Both the position numbers and the translations under genes were made by a program. From positions 1-14,776 of the forward strand of contig BQIY01000016.1 in the NCBI GenBank assembly GCA_021604265.1: 14,776 nucleotides of DNA, given 5' to 3'. Below, piece by piece: positions 7,512-14,776 of the stretch (positions are counted from its first letter, which is position 1; each line of letters starts with the position of its first letter). The DNA comes from Nitrospirales bacterium. GTDB lineage: Bacteria; Nitrospirota; Nitrospiria; Nitrospirales; UBA8639. The notes beneath the pieces were generated by a model. That model did no database searches. It saw only the letters and a list, made by a program, of their open reading frames with translations, and was not told the DNA's origin.

Positions 7512-8432
7512 TTATTGTCGAACACTGGCATGCGACATGCTAAAAGTAACCTCATTCCCCTTTCCATGGTACATGACGTCAGGAACAAGAGTTTGAACCA
7601 GGAAAATGCCTCTTCCTGACCTGGCGGTCTGAGGCAACGTGTGAATATCTCGGCCGAGCACTGTTTCCCACTCGAATCCGTCACCGTCATCAACGATTCG
7701 CATGTTCACTTTCCCCATGTGCACATTATGGGTGTAGAAGAGTCGAACACGCCGTTGATTGTATTGAGGATCATCCCTGCGCACCTGCAATAATTGTTCA
7801 TATTGATCGTTCATTAACGCATGTATTTTCTCTTCAGGGGTAATATGTAAATTCCCATGCTCAATGGCGTTCATTAGTAATTCGTGTAACGCTATTCGAA
7901 TACTGAGTAACTGTTGATCCGAAAGACACCCAGTCATGGACCGAATAACCAGATTCACGACGCTTCCAAGCATCTCAGGAATATTATTAATCACGAGATG
8001 GCTCGTGATATCATCAACAATCGCCATCACATACTCATCAGCCCATTGGGCACGCAAGAGCGAACAGGCCCGATCAACAGCACTTCGAAGCTCGCTGACT
8101 TGAAAGGGCTTCACCAGATAGTCTGACGCGCCAGCCTTTAATGCAGCCACAGCAGCCTGTTCACTGCCATATCCTGTCACCACAATCACGGGACACGAAG
8201 GCCGTGAGGCTTTAATTTGAGTCGTCAACATGAAACCATCTCGTTGTGGCATTCTTACGTCAGTCACAACAACATCGGGACGTTCTTTTTCAAACTTCTC
8301 CCACGCGTCATCACCATTTTTCGCCGTAATAACGGTCAAGTCTAATAACCGAATCGCTTCGGCCATGGCATCAAGAATCGATTCTTCATCATCAACGATG
8401 AGAATCCGTTCCCGAGCGTTCGGTCTATTCAT
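7512..8432 (-). CDS. Response regulator with RsbW-like ATPase output domain
   Basis: A 306-residue cytoplasmic protein. Residues about 8-125 are a receiver with D14-D15, phospho-acceptor D58 (VVVTDVRMP), T86 and K108 (YLVKPF) intact. Residues about 150-303 are a GHKL/HATPase domain of the anti-sigma kinase (RsbW/SpoIIAB-like) type. It has an N box ALHELLMNAIEHGN (181-194), a G1 box IVDDGDGFEW (246-255) and a glycine-rich GRGIFLV (273-279). A charged insert of about 45 residues separates the N and G1 boxes. It lacks a phospho-acceptor His domain, so it is not a conventional sensor kinase. Likely role: phosphorylation of the receiver, perhaps by the kinase gene 26 bases upstream, switches an ATPase that phosphorylates a STAS protein such as the one at 12886-13242. 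That partnership is inference from context. ATG at 8432 has GAGG at good spacing. Confidence 0.9.
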   Translation of the reverse strand: MNRPNARERILIVDDEESILDAMAEAIRLLDLTVITAKNGDDAWEKFEKERPDVVVTDVRMPQRDGFMLTTQIKASRPSCPVIVVTGYGSEQAAVAALKAGASDYLVKPFQVSELRSAVDRACSLLRAQWADEYVMAIVDDITSHLVINNIPEMLGSVVNLVIRSMTGCLSDQQLLSIRIALHELLMNAIEHGNLHITPEEKIHALMNDQYEQLLQVRRDDPQYNQRRVRLFYTHNVHMGKVNMRIVDDGDGFEWETVLGRDIHTLPQTARSGRGIFLVQTLVPDVMYHGKGNEVTFSMSHASVRQ

Positions 8433-8458
8433 CCACGCCTCATTTCAGTCACCAACCA

Positions 8459-11400
8459 TTACGAAGAAATTGCCGAAGAACCACTGACACGATTCTCGAC
8501 ATTCTCTTGTGACACCATAGTCCGTAGTGCAGGAAGTAAACGATTCAACTGTTGCTCTAAGTCTGCGTAGGCGCTGTCTAAAGCCTGACGATCGCGAGAC
8601 CGAGCCACTTTTTCCAACCGTGCAGATGCATGGGCCGCATCAAAAGCCTGCAAGGCTCCTAATGAACCTTTGAGTTGATGGACATGACTCCAGAGCACAT
8701 CATACGCTTGAGCCTCATAGGCAGCGTGAATCAGCCGCATGACTTTAGGGCCTGAATCCAGAAATATTGTCACTAGGCTCTTCAACAGTACCCAATCATT
8801 ATCCAACCCCTCTAAGGCCTTCCTTACATCATAGATAACAGACGCATCCTCAGGAATCATGGAAACCTGAGTGCCCGTTGACGACATCCCCCTTCTTGTT
8901 TGAACCGCATCCAGCGTGGCCGTCGAATCTTCCTTCACCTCGAGTCCTCTCGGCATCGCTGCCTGAAAATTTGGCATCCATTTACGAAGCATGGCCATGA
9001 GCTGATGCGCACGAATGGGTTTTGCCATATAATCGTCCATTCCTGCACTCATACATTGCTCTTGATCGCCTTTCATCGCGTTGGCCGTCATACCGATAAT
9101 GGGAAGGTGACCCGTCATCTGAGTCTCACCTTTTGTGCGCCGAGTCCTGTGAGACTTCTCACGTTTCATGCTTTTTGCTTCTCGTGCTCGAATCGCACGC
9201 GTCGCTTCCAAGCCATCCATTTCAGGCATTTGCCAATCCATGAATACGACGTCATAGTCTCCGCGTGCACTCGCGTCTAGAGCTTCACTGCCATTGCCAA
9301 CCAATGTGACATGACACCCGATTTTCTTCAACGCCCAGGATACGACTTTTTGATTAACTAGATTGTCCTCAGCCACTAAGACCGATAGGCCTGAGAATAC
9401 CGGTAATATTTCAGATGCCGTATTCGAAGGGTGATGGAGCGCTTGAGAATCCTCTCCCGTGATCTTTAAACATTGGAATAATTGAGCACGATGCACCGGC
9501 TTACTCAATACGGTGTCACCCACTTCATCTGTGCCTGTTTGTTCTGACACGGGCAGCCCTCTCAACACAAGACGGACGACGTGTATCGACTGAAAAAGAG
9601 GATCGGACTTCACCATATTGATAATTTTTTTCTGACATTCATCAGGAATGAGGCGATCAACAAATACCGTCGTATACGGTTGCATTTCCTTTGCACCCGC
9701 ACGTAACCAAGAGCAAGCTTGCGTGCTATCAGCCGTGCTCGCCCAATTCACCTCCAATTCCTGAAACAAACTTTGCAGCATGTGCAAAGTGGCAGAAGGG
9801 CAACCCACACATAAGACACGAGATTTTGAGGGTAGAGCAGGATGTAGACCTTTGCTTGAAGCCGCGTCCATATCAACTTCAAAAGGGATCTGGCACCAGA
9901 ACGTCGCGCCGTCTCCATCAGACGAATCAACACCAAGCACGCCTCGCATTAACTCAACAAGTTGACGGGAGATGGCCAGACCGAGGCCGGTTCCGCCGTA
10001 TTTTCTCGTTGTCGAGACATCGGCTTGAGAAAACGCTTGAAACAATCGCGACTGTACGTCTTCAGATATACCAATCCCTGTGTCACGGACTGAAAACCGT
10101 AAAGACAAACTCGGGGAAGCAGAAAGAATAGACATGGGAGTCAGTGATAAAGAGGCTTCGCCTGTATCAGGAGATATCCCGGCTGCCACCTCACTCGCAG
10201 TCTCGATACCTTCATGACTGGCCTGCTCCACAACGACCATAATCTCTCCCTGGTCAGTAAATTTTATCGCATTCCCAATAAAGTTCGTGAGAATTTGTCG
10301 AAGACGATTCGGGTCGCCAATCAGTGTCTTAGGCACATCAGGGTAAACGACACAAGCCAAATCAAGACCTTTTTTGTGCGCTTGTTCGGCAAAAACATCC
10401 AGGATTTCCTCAAGAAGCCGCCGAACGTCGAAATGGACAATTTCCAGATGAAGCTTCCCAGCTTCAATTTTAGAAAAGTCCAGAATATCGTTAATAATGG
10501 TCAGAAGGGTTTCACCGGATGATTGAATCAATGACAGCGATTCAACTTGTTCCGACGTTAACGGTGAATGTAACAACATTTCCGTCATCCCAATCAGACC
10601 ATTCAGTGGAGTTCGAATTTCGTGACTCATTGTCGCCAAAAACGAGGCCTTGGCTTTCGTCGCGGCTTCCGCCTTCACCAAGGCTTCATCAAGTTCTCGA
10701 TTTTTTGATTCAAGCATTGTGGCGAATGCCGCCAGCTCATCCGCAGCTAACTTTCGCTCCGAAATATCCATCCCAAAGCCGCGAACCAACCCTAGCACTG
10801 GGTGCGGACTAAATACCCATGCATAGCGATGCTGCCCCACATCAACCTCAATATCTCGCCGTATCGTATTCGTATTCAAACAATCCTCTATCAAATGGAG
10901 AAACTGCGGAGGAAATGCAGTAGAAAATTCGGAATCGTCACCGTCCACCTCATGCATTAGTTGAATCATAGCCGCATTGGCATACAACAGATTTCCTGCT
11001 CTATCAACTTCGATAATCGGAAATGGACTTTCTTCAGAAATCGAAGCCTGGGAATGAGAGTCTTCACGTAATTGCATTTCCATGCTGAGGTCGCGAAATG
11101 TCATCATCACCCCTGTCCCACCGACATCATCCAATGCGAGACTTGACAGTTCAACCCAACACCATTCACCATGACGCGTCCGCAGCCGTGTTCGAGGCGA
11201 CCATACAACGGAACGGGTTTGTTCGCATGCGTGAACAGGGCAATAGTCCTCTCCCTGATCCGCGTCATGGATGAAGCATTCAAAAACGTCATGGGCACTC
11301 TTGCCGCGAACCGCTGATTCACTCCATCCCAACATACGGACCCCTGCATCATTTAATGTTTCGATCTGCCCAGATTCATTGATCACACACACTCCCACCG

Positions 11401-11491
11401 TCAGTGCTTTCAACAAGGTCTGATTCATCGCAACTTGCCGGCGATACTCAAATTCGAACTGCTGGCTGCCGGATGAAGGAGGCGTATTCAT
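8459..11491 (-). CDS. Cytoplasmic hybrid sensor histidine kinase (PAS-PAS-HisKA-HATPase-REC-REC-HPt)
   Basis: A 1010-residue BarA/multi-step phosphorelay-type kinase with no TM segment. Two PAS-like domains lie at about 25-140 and 150-245, then a short coiled coil (245-280). HisKA carries H290 in FLATMSHEIRTPLNG. The ATPase has an N box with N403/N407, G1 at D470 (RDTGIGIS) and G2 GGTGLGLAIS (499-508). Residues about 556-675 form a degenerate receiver: the acidic pair is missing (VLCVGC), although D612 and K664 remain. A complete receiver at about 702-838 has E708/D709, D752 (VFMDWQMPEMDG), T802 and K824, with a basic insert near 770-790. The C-terminal HPt (about 885-985) has H938 in HVHQLKGSLG. 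ATG overlaps the HD-GYP stop as ATGA, implying translational coupling. The likely phosphate path is H290, D752, H938, then a downstream receiver such as the REC-ATPase encoded next. Confidence 0.93.
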   Translation of the reverse strand: MNTPPSSGSQQFEFEYRRQVAMNQTLLKALTVGVCVINESGQIETLNDAGVRMLGWSESAVRGKSAHDVFECFIHDADQGEDYCPVHACEQTRSVVWSPRTRLRTRHGEWCWVELSSLALDDVGGTGVMMTFRDLSMEMQLREDSHSQASISEESPFPIIEVDRAGNLLYANAAMIQLMHEVDGDDSEFSTAFPPQFLHLIEDCLNTNTIRRDIEVDVGQHRYAWVFSPHPVLGLVRGFGMDISERKLAADELAAFATMLESKNRELDEALVKAEAATKAKASFLATMSHEIRTPLNGLIGMTEMLLHSPLTSEQVESLSLIQSSGETLLTIINDILDFSKIEAGKLHLEIVHFDVRRLLEEILDVFAEQAHKKGLDLACVVYPDVPKTLIGDPNRLRQILTNFIGNAIKFTDQGEIMVVVEQASHEGIETASEVAAGISPDTGEASLSLTPMSILSASPSLSLRFSVRDTGIGISEDVQSRLFQAFSQADVSTTRKYGGTGLGLAISRQLVELMRGVLGVDSSDGDGATFWCQIPFEVDMDAASSKGLHPALPSKSRVLCVGCPSATLHMLQSLFQELEVNWASTADSTQACSWLRAGAKEMQPYTTVFVDRLIPDECQKKIINMVKSDPLFQSIHVVRLVLRGLPVSEQTGTDEVGDTVLSKPVHRAQLFQCLKITGEDSQALHHPSNTASEILPVFSGLSVLVAEDNLVNQKVVSWALKKIGCHVTLVGNGSEALDASARGDYDVVFMDWQMPEMDGLEATRAIRAREAKSMKREKSHRTRRTKGETQMTGHLPIIGMTANAMKGDQEQCMSAGMDDYMAKPIRAHQLMAMLRKWMPNFQAAMPRGLEVKEDSTATLDAVQTRRGMSSTGTQVSMIPEDASVIYDVRKALEGLDNDWVLLKSLVTIFLDSGPKVMRLIHAAYEAQAYDVLWSHVHQLKGSLGALQAFDAAHASARLEKVARSRDRQALDSAYADLEQQLNRLLPALRTMVSQENVENRVSGSSAISS

Positions 11492-12807
11492 CTTCTCGGA
11501 CTTTCATGCAATCGTGGAAAATACTTTGCAACATCAACCTTCTCACTTATAGGATTCAAAATATCGAGAATCACTCGTTCTTGCCCAGACGGATGAGACA
11601 CGGCAAGATCTTCGATGAACGGGAGAACATTGAAATTCCCTTCATGATCCGTAATGATATTCACGAGAGGCTTCAACCGTTCGAAAGGATTGATCTTGAT
11701 GACGACAGCCCATTCACCCGTTGACAGACTGACAAGGCTTCCCAGTGGATAGACCCCAAGGCAACGAATAAGGGCTTCAACCGATTCGGTGCGTAATTTC
11801 CCGTTTTGGGCAGCCAGATAAAGTTTCCGTATGGCTAACGCGGTTGGGAGACCTGGAGGCGGGCCCCAGTGACTCACAAGAGCATCTAATTGATCGACAA
11901 ACCCAATAATATCACTCAGGACTAACAGCTCATCAGCCGTCCGGTGGCTAGGATAGCCAGATCCGTCTTGCCGTTCATGATGTTCAGCCACCACTCGGTG
12001 CACGTCAGATGAAATGGCCGGGCATTGCTCAAGGATGGCCAGGCCGCGATCAACATGACGTTCAAAAATCACTTGTTCGTGTTCCGCTAATTCATATTTT
12101 CGTCTCAGCAAGTTACGCGGGATTCGTACATGTCCCACATCATGAAGTAATCCGCCGAGAGCCAAAACCTCTAAGGCCTTTTCATGTAATCCAAGTTGAA
12201 TTCCAACCATGACTGAAAGAATCGCCACATCAACAACATGCTCATATAAGGTCTTATCGAATTGCTGGAGGTTCTGAATCAAATAGACTTCAGCCATCGC
12301 TTGTTCCTGAGCGAAGACCTGTTCTAACAATGCCTGCATTGTTTGTTGAAGTTTGGGATGATCAATGCTGGCTCCGGTTTTAACGCCTTCAAATACACGT
12401 TCCATGGAGACCAGGGCATCGTGTTTGACCTTCAGAGAGACGACCTGCGGAGAAAGCGGAGAAGAAGCAGGCCCATCCTCTTCTCTCAGAGGCGTGTCTT
12501 CACCTAAAACAACATCAATCTCTGGCTGTTGAGCCTCAGCACGCGACTCATCAGATTGCCCTTCAAGCTCTTCACTGACATCTAACCCCCGGGAAGGATC
12601 AATCATGACTTCTTTGACGTCAGACTTGAGAAGAAGATCGACCTCTTTTTGTGACTTGAGCAGACGATTATGTCTGAAAAATGGAGATTTCCACCAAGAC
12701 TGATAAACGCCAACCAAAAACATTCCAGACTTAAGCTGGCTCGTGGCTATCCGTTTCGTCGTGGAGGCAGTAGGAGGACGGACAGGAGAAGATGAAGCCT
12801 TCGTCAT
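11488..12807 (-). CDS. DUF3391 and HD-GYP domain protein (putative c-di-GMP phosphodiesterase)
   Basis: A 439-residue cytoplasmic protein. An N-terminal DUF3391-like domain (about 20-75, SQLKSGMFLVGVYQSWWKS) is followed by an acidic variable linker (75-125) and an HD-GYP domain (about 165-345). HD-GYP enzymes hydrolyse c-di-GMP to pGpG or GMP with a bi- or trinuclear metal site. Visible ligand candidates are H190, H222-D223, H251, H276-H277 and D305, and the HHExxDGSGYP signature is complete (276-286). The usual HDxGK is HDVGH, with Lys replaced by His226. The last 90 residues look like a small extra domain of unknown function. ATG at 12807 has only a weak AAGG. The stop overlaps the kinase start (ATGA), and the STAS gene lies 78 bases upstream. 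It is probably regulated through the neighbouring STAS/REC-ATPase proteins, which is inference. Confidence 0.93.
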   Translation of the reverse strand: MTKASSSPVRPPTASTTKRIATSQLKSGMFLVGVYQSWWKSPFFRHNRLLKSQKEVDLLLKSDVKEVMIDPSRGLDVSEELEGQSDESRAEAQQPEIDVVLGEDTPLREEDGPASSPLSPQVVSLKVKHDALVSMERVFEGVKTGASIDHPKLQQTMQALLEQVFAQEQAMAEVYLIQNLQQFDKTLYEHVVDVAILSVMVGIQLGLHEKALEVLALGGLLHDVGHVRIPRNLLRRKYELAEHEQVIFERHVDRGLAILEQCPAISSDVHRVVAEHHERQDGSGYPSHRTADELLVLSDIIGFVDQLDALVSHWGPPPGLPTALAIRKLYLAAQNGKLRTESVEALIRCLGVYPLGSLVSLSTGEWAVVIKINPFERLKPLVNIITDHEGNFNVLPFIEDLAVSHPSGQERVILDILNPISEKVDVAKYFPRLHESPRR

Positions 12808-12885
12808 AAAACCTTAGACGTATTACACCCGCGGTCAGTAAGGAATTCGTATGAGTCATACGACCGAAAAACGGCAGCAACAATT

Positions 12886-13242
12886 TTACGAACTGACCGG
12901 CACCGGACTCGGAGACACACGCTTGGCATCTTGAAGTGTAGGAAATATTTGAACCATTTTAGGAACATTCGCAAGATCCAGCACTTGCCGAACATATGGC
13001 TGCGGATTCACCAGACTTAACTGTGCCTGTTTGACTTTTAAATTTTGATGCGCAATAACCAACAAACCTAAGGCTGAACTATCAACAAATGAGACATGCT
13101 CCATATTAATAATAATATGAGAACATCCCTCTTTTTGGAATCGTTCGACCGCATCTTTAAAGACCTTTCGTGCTCCAAAGTCGAACCGGCCTTCTAATTC
13201 AAGAACCACAACTGAATCTTCTTGCTGTTCAGTAATTTGCAT
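12886..13242 (-). CDS. STAS-domain protein (anti-sigma factor antagonist type)
   Basis: A 118-residue single STAS domain of the SpoIIAA/RsbV type. These proteins bind an anti-sigma kinase or other target and are released on phosphorylation of a conserved Ser. The signature SFVDSSALGLLV (51-62) places the likely phospho-Ser at S55, after D54. The N-terminal strands VVVLELEGRFDF and the strand HIIINMEHV are typical. A longer frame starts at 13326, but GAGGAGG lies 5 bases before ATG 13242, and the upstream extension has no STAS character. The last ten residues are Pro/Ser-rich. First gene after a candidate sigma-28 promoter and head of the operon with HD-GYP, kinase and REC-ATPase. The REC-ATPase is the obvious candidate kinase for this protein. 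Confidence 0.93.
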   Translation of the reverse strand: MQITEQQEDSVVVLELEGRFDFGARKVFKDAVERFQKEGCSHIIINMEHVSFVDSSALGLLVIAHQNLKVKQAQLSLVNPQPYVRQVLDLANVPKMVQIFPTLQDAKRVSPSPVPVSS

Positions 13243-13247
13243 CGTAA

Positions 13248-13254
13248 CCTCCTC
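13248..13254 (-). promoter_or_regulatory. Ribosome binding site of the STAS gene
   Basis: GAGGAGG on the minus strand, 5 bases before ATG 13242. This strong site decides the start over the upstream in-frame ATG at 13326. Confidence 0.8.
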
Positions 13255-13351
13255 TAGGCCATAGAACATCCTAAACGTATCACATACGTAAACGTGGTTT
13301 TTCAAACCTCGATATCGCCCCGACAACGCACACGGTCAAAACCTATTCTTG

Positions 13352-13378
13352 TTATCGGACAACAAACACAAAAGTTAA
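13352..13378 (-). promoter_or_regulatory. Candidate sigma-28 (FliA) promoter of the STAS-HD-GYP-kinase operon
   Basis: Minus strand: TTAACTTT (13371-13378), 11-base spacer, TCCGATAA (13352-13359). Against TAAAGTTT-N11-GCCGATAA this is 6 of 8 at -35, 7 of 8 at -10, with exact spacing. It lies in the 202-base gap after pilZ and about 110 bases before the STAS start, leaving a leader of about 100 bases. Confidence 0.5.
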
Positions 13379-13426
13379 GCAAAAGGACGAGGGGGAAGAA
13401 AAAAACCGCACATTTTCCCACAAATC

Positions 13427-13440
13427 AAGACCAAGGTCTT
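13427..13440 (-). terminator. Weak hairpin after pilZ
   Basis: Minus strand AAGAC-CTTG-GTCTT can fold as a 5-bp stem with a tetraloop (A/T neighbours add a little) starting 5 bases after the pilZ stop. A run of seven T occurs only about 20 bases further on. It may end the cheR-cheX-pilZ unit before the sigma-28-like promoter, but the stem is short. Confidence 0.25.
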
Positions 13441-13444
13441 TTCA

Positions 13445-13837
13445 TCATTGTGTTTTTGGCTTAAGGCCGATATGTCCCTGAATTTCCTCCTCCACGAGCG
13501 GGACCTGGTCATGACTATTGAACATGACGAGATTATGAAGATGCGTTAAACTTTCTTCGCCAAGAATATTCGTGAACTGAATCGCAATTCCGGAATCATC
13601 CACACGAGCAACGACACCTGAGGCCTGGATACAGAAATCTCCGATCCCCCCATCCAGGAACAAGGCCACCTGACAGTCTGAGTGCATTGGAAGGGATTCA
13701 GTACACTCAAGATAAAACCCGTTGAGACTCAGGTCGCACAGACAACCTTTAATACGCTTGGTGCCGCCCGATTGCAGCTCTGCTTCCAGCTTCACAACCA
13801 CTCGAGTAAACTCTCGACGACAAGGCTTATCACTCAT
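13445..13837 (-). CDS. PilZ domain protein (putative c-di-GMP receptor)
   Basis: A 130-residue protein made almost entirely of one PilZ domain. Both c-di-GMP-binding motifs are present: RxxxR as R8-EFT-R12 (in CRREFTRV) and D/NxSxxG as D35-L-S37-LN-G40 (CDLSLNGFYLE). A later strand GIAIQFTNI (83-91) is also typical. Single-domain PilZ proteins act by binding partners; in motile bacteria these include flagellar or chemotaxis proteins. In-frame GTG at 13846 lies one base after AAAAGGAG, whereas ATG 13837 lies 10 bases after it, so the ATG is preferred. It follows the CheX-like gene by 24 bases, so it is probably co-transcribed with cheR and cheX. The acidic C-terminal 25 residues are of unknown role. 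Confidence 0.93.
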   Translation of the reverse strand: MSDKPCRREFTRVVVKLEAELQSGGTKRIKGCLCDLSLNGFYLECTESLPMHSDCQVALFLDGGIGDFCIQASGVVARVDDSGIAIQFTNILGEESLTHLHNLVMFNSHDQVPLVEEEIQGHIGLKPKTQ

Positions 13838-13847
13838 TTCGTACACA

Positions 13848-13855
13848 CTCCTTTT
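13848..13855 (-). promoter_or_regulatory. Ribosome binding site of pilZ
   Basis: AAAAGGAG on the minus strand, 10 bases before ATG 13837 and 1 base before the in-frame GTG at 13846. It supports the ATG start. Confidence 0.6.
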
Positions 13856-13870
13856 CGAGACAATCTTGCC

Positions 13871-14320
13871 TCACGATACTTGCCATACCGTCACGGCCAT
13901 CGGTTGATCTTGACAGGTGAATCGTAATGCACTCACCCTTGCAAGCCCGGATGGCGGATGACTTTTTGTTACACATGACTGCACGACCGGAAGAGACAGT
14001 TGGCAAGGACGGGGTAGCAACGACTTGATGTTCCCCGCAATAATATTCGTCAATTCATAAATGGTATGGTGTTGATCGTCTTGTGAGACCGTGTCCGGAT
14101 TTTTTCCAAATATGGCTCCAGCCGCCAATTTCGTCAGCATTTCAGAACCTTCCAACATCACGAGGCCATTCCATGAACCGGAAATTCCGACTGACCCGAC
14201 GAATGAACGCTGGGTGAACTGAGGGACAGATGAAGTCTGTCTAATCTGAAGCTCAAATCCAAGCAATGACTGCCAAGTCGTCTCTGTAATTTCTAAAATT
14301 TCTTGTTCAAGAAACTGCAT
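13871..14320 (-). CDS. cheX: CheX-family chemotaxis phosphatase
   Basis: A 149-residue protein of the CheC/CheX/FliY family, which dephosphorylates CheY-P. The signature helix is YELTNIIAGNIKSLLP (88-103), with catalytic E89 and N92 (ExxN). The following CQLSLPVV (106-113) is typical of single-domain CheX proteins. In the usual D/S-x3-E-x2-N motif the first position is His (H85) here, so activity may be altered. Only one ExxN helix is present, as in CheX (CheC has two). ATG at 14320 lies inside the end of cheR, with AAGGA upstream in the cheR coding sequence, so translation is probably coupled. A true CheZ is encoded in the same window, so this protein may serve another receiver, for example in the hybrid kinase, CheV or REC-ATPase. 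The family assignment is firm, the substrate is not. Confidence 0.85.
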   Translation of the reverse strand: MQFLEQEILEITETTWQSLLGFELQIRQTSSVPQFTQRSFVGSVGISGSWNGLVMLEGSEMLTKLAAGAIFGKNPDTVSQDDQHHTIYELTNIIAGNIKSLLPRPCQLSLPVVQSCVTKSHPPSGLARVSALRFTCQDQPMAVTVWQVS

Positions 14321-14776
14321 GATCTGTATCCTTCTCTACCGCACAAAGCCGATAACACGAGGTTCCACAGATCGATACTCGTTCAAACGCATGGTCAAGA
14401 TTGAGTGTCGTTTCTGATCCACCTAAAAATAAATATCCATCAGGGCTCAGATGTTCTCGAATTTTCGTTAAGATTTGCTTTTTAGTTTCGACATCAAAAT
14501 AAATCAGCACATTCCGTAAAAACACAACATCGAGTTTGGGAAACGGCAACCACGTACCCACCAAATTCATGGGTTTAAACTCAATCATATTGCGAAGCTC
14601 TTTATTCACATACCAATTCAGACCTTCCTGAGAAAAATATTTCAGTAACATTTTTGCAGGAAGACCACGATTGACTTCCATCTGGCTATACTTTCCTTCC
14701 TGGCAACGAAGGAGCATTGTCGTGGAAATATCAGTCGCAAAAAACTTAATCTTCCATAGATTAATCTCCTGAAGAA
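14307..14776 (-). CDS. cheR: Chemotaxis receptor methyltransferase CheR (5' part outside window)
   Basis: The C-terminal 155 or so residues of CheR, which methylates glutamates on chemoreceptors using S-adenosylmethionine. The frame is open to the right edge, so the N-terminal part is missing. FFATDIST near the right edge is the SAM-binding acidic-loop motif. DVVFLRNVLIYFD is the conserved CheR motif, and REHLSPDGYLFLGGSET follows it, the usual order in the catalytic domain. Although an internal ATG occurs at 14717, the conserved motif upstream of it shows the gene begins beyond the window. The stop region overlaps the CheX-like start by 14 bases. The partner receptor is probably among those sensed by the CheA array encoded at the other end. 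Confidence 0.95.
   Translation of the reverse strand, partial: LQEINLWKIKFFATDISTTMLLRCQEGKYSQMEVNRGLPAKMLLKYFSQEGLNWYVNKELRNMIEFKPMNLVGTWLPFPKLDVVFLRNVLIYFDVETKKQILTKIREHLSPDGYLFLGGSETTLNLDHAFERVSICGTSCYRLCAVEKDTDHAVS

Noticed and set aside
9691..10131. 146-codon plus-strand frame inside the hybrid kinase gene
   Set aside because: Antisense to the ATPase/receiver region of the kinase, whose motifs are unmistakable; no independent evidence.
13243..13326. Longer N-terminus for the STAS protein starting at 13326
   Set aside because: GAGGAGG is positioned for ATG 13242 and the extra 28 residues do not resemble a STAS domain.

Overview
The window is a chemotaxis and signal-transduction locus read entirely on the minus strand, so genes are transcribed from high to low coordinates. 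It suggests a motile Gram-negative bacterium: CheZ, a CheY numbered like the enteric protein, CheV and a two-TM chemoreceptor are all present. Base composition looks moderate, slightly below 50% GC by eye. Nitrospirota or Proteobacteria would fit, but I cannot assign a taxon from the sequence alone.

Right block (14776 to 13445): the 3' part of cheR runs off the right edge. It is followed by a CheX-family CheY-P phosphatase whose start overlaps the cheR end, and then by a small PilZ (c-di-GMP receptor) protein. These look like one transcription unit.

Middle block (13378 to 7185): a candidate sigma-28 (FliA) promoter precedes five genes. They are a STAS anti-anti-sigma-type protein, a DUF3391/HD-GYP c-di-GMP phosphodiesterase-type protein, a 1010-residue cytoplasmic hybrid histidine kinase (PAS, HisKA, HATPase, degenerate receiver, receiver, HPt), a receiver protein with an RsbW-like ATPase output domain, and a small excisionase-type HTH protein. 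The HD-GYP and kinase genes overlap by ATGA, and the kinase and response-regulator genes are 26 bases apart. The HTH gene has its own sigma-28-like element. A plausible reading is a phosphorelay (hybrid kinase to REC-ATPase) that controls phosphorylation of the STAS protein, with HD-GYP and PilZ adding c-di-GMP control. No PP2C phosphatase is encoded in the window.

Gap (6227 to 7184): about 950 bases with no convincing gene. It holds a perfect 10-bp stem hairpin, a 13-bp palindrome upstream of cheY, one weak 31-codon ORF, and a short stretch resembling the end of a Fis-type HTH.

Left block (6226 to 1): cheY, cheZ, cheA, cheV and a chemoreceptor (mcp) truncated at the left edge. These form a compact excitation and adaptation module in which CheV may act as the CheW-like coupling protein; no separate cheW, cheB or cheD is visible here. 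With cheR at the other end, the window covers most of one chemotaxis pathway, with the c-di-GMP/partner-switch cassette embedded between its two halves.
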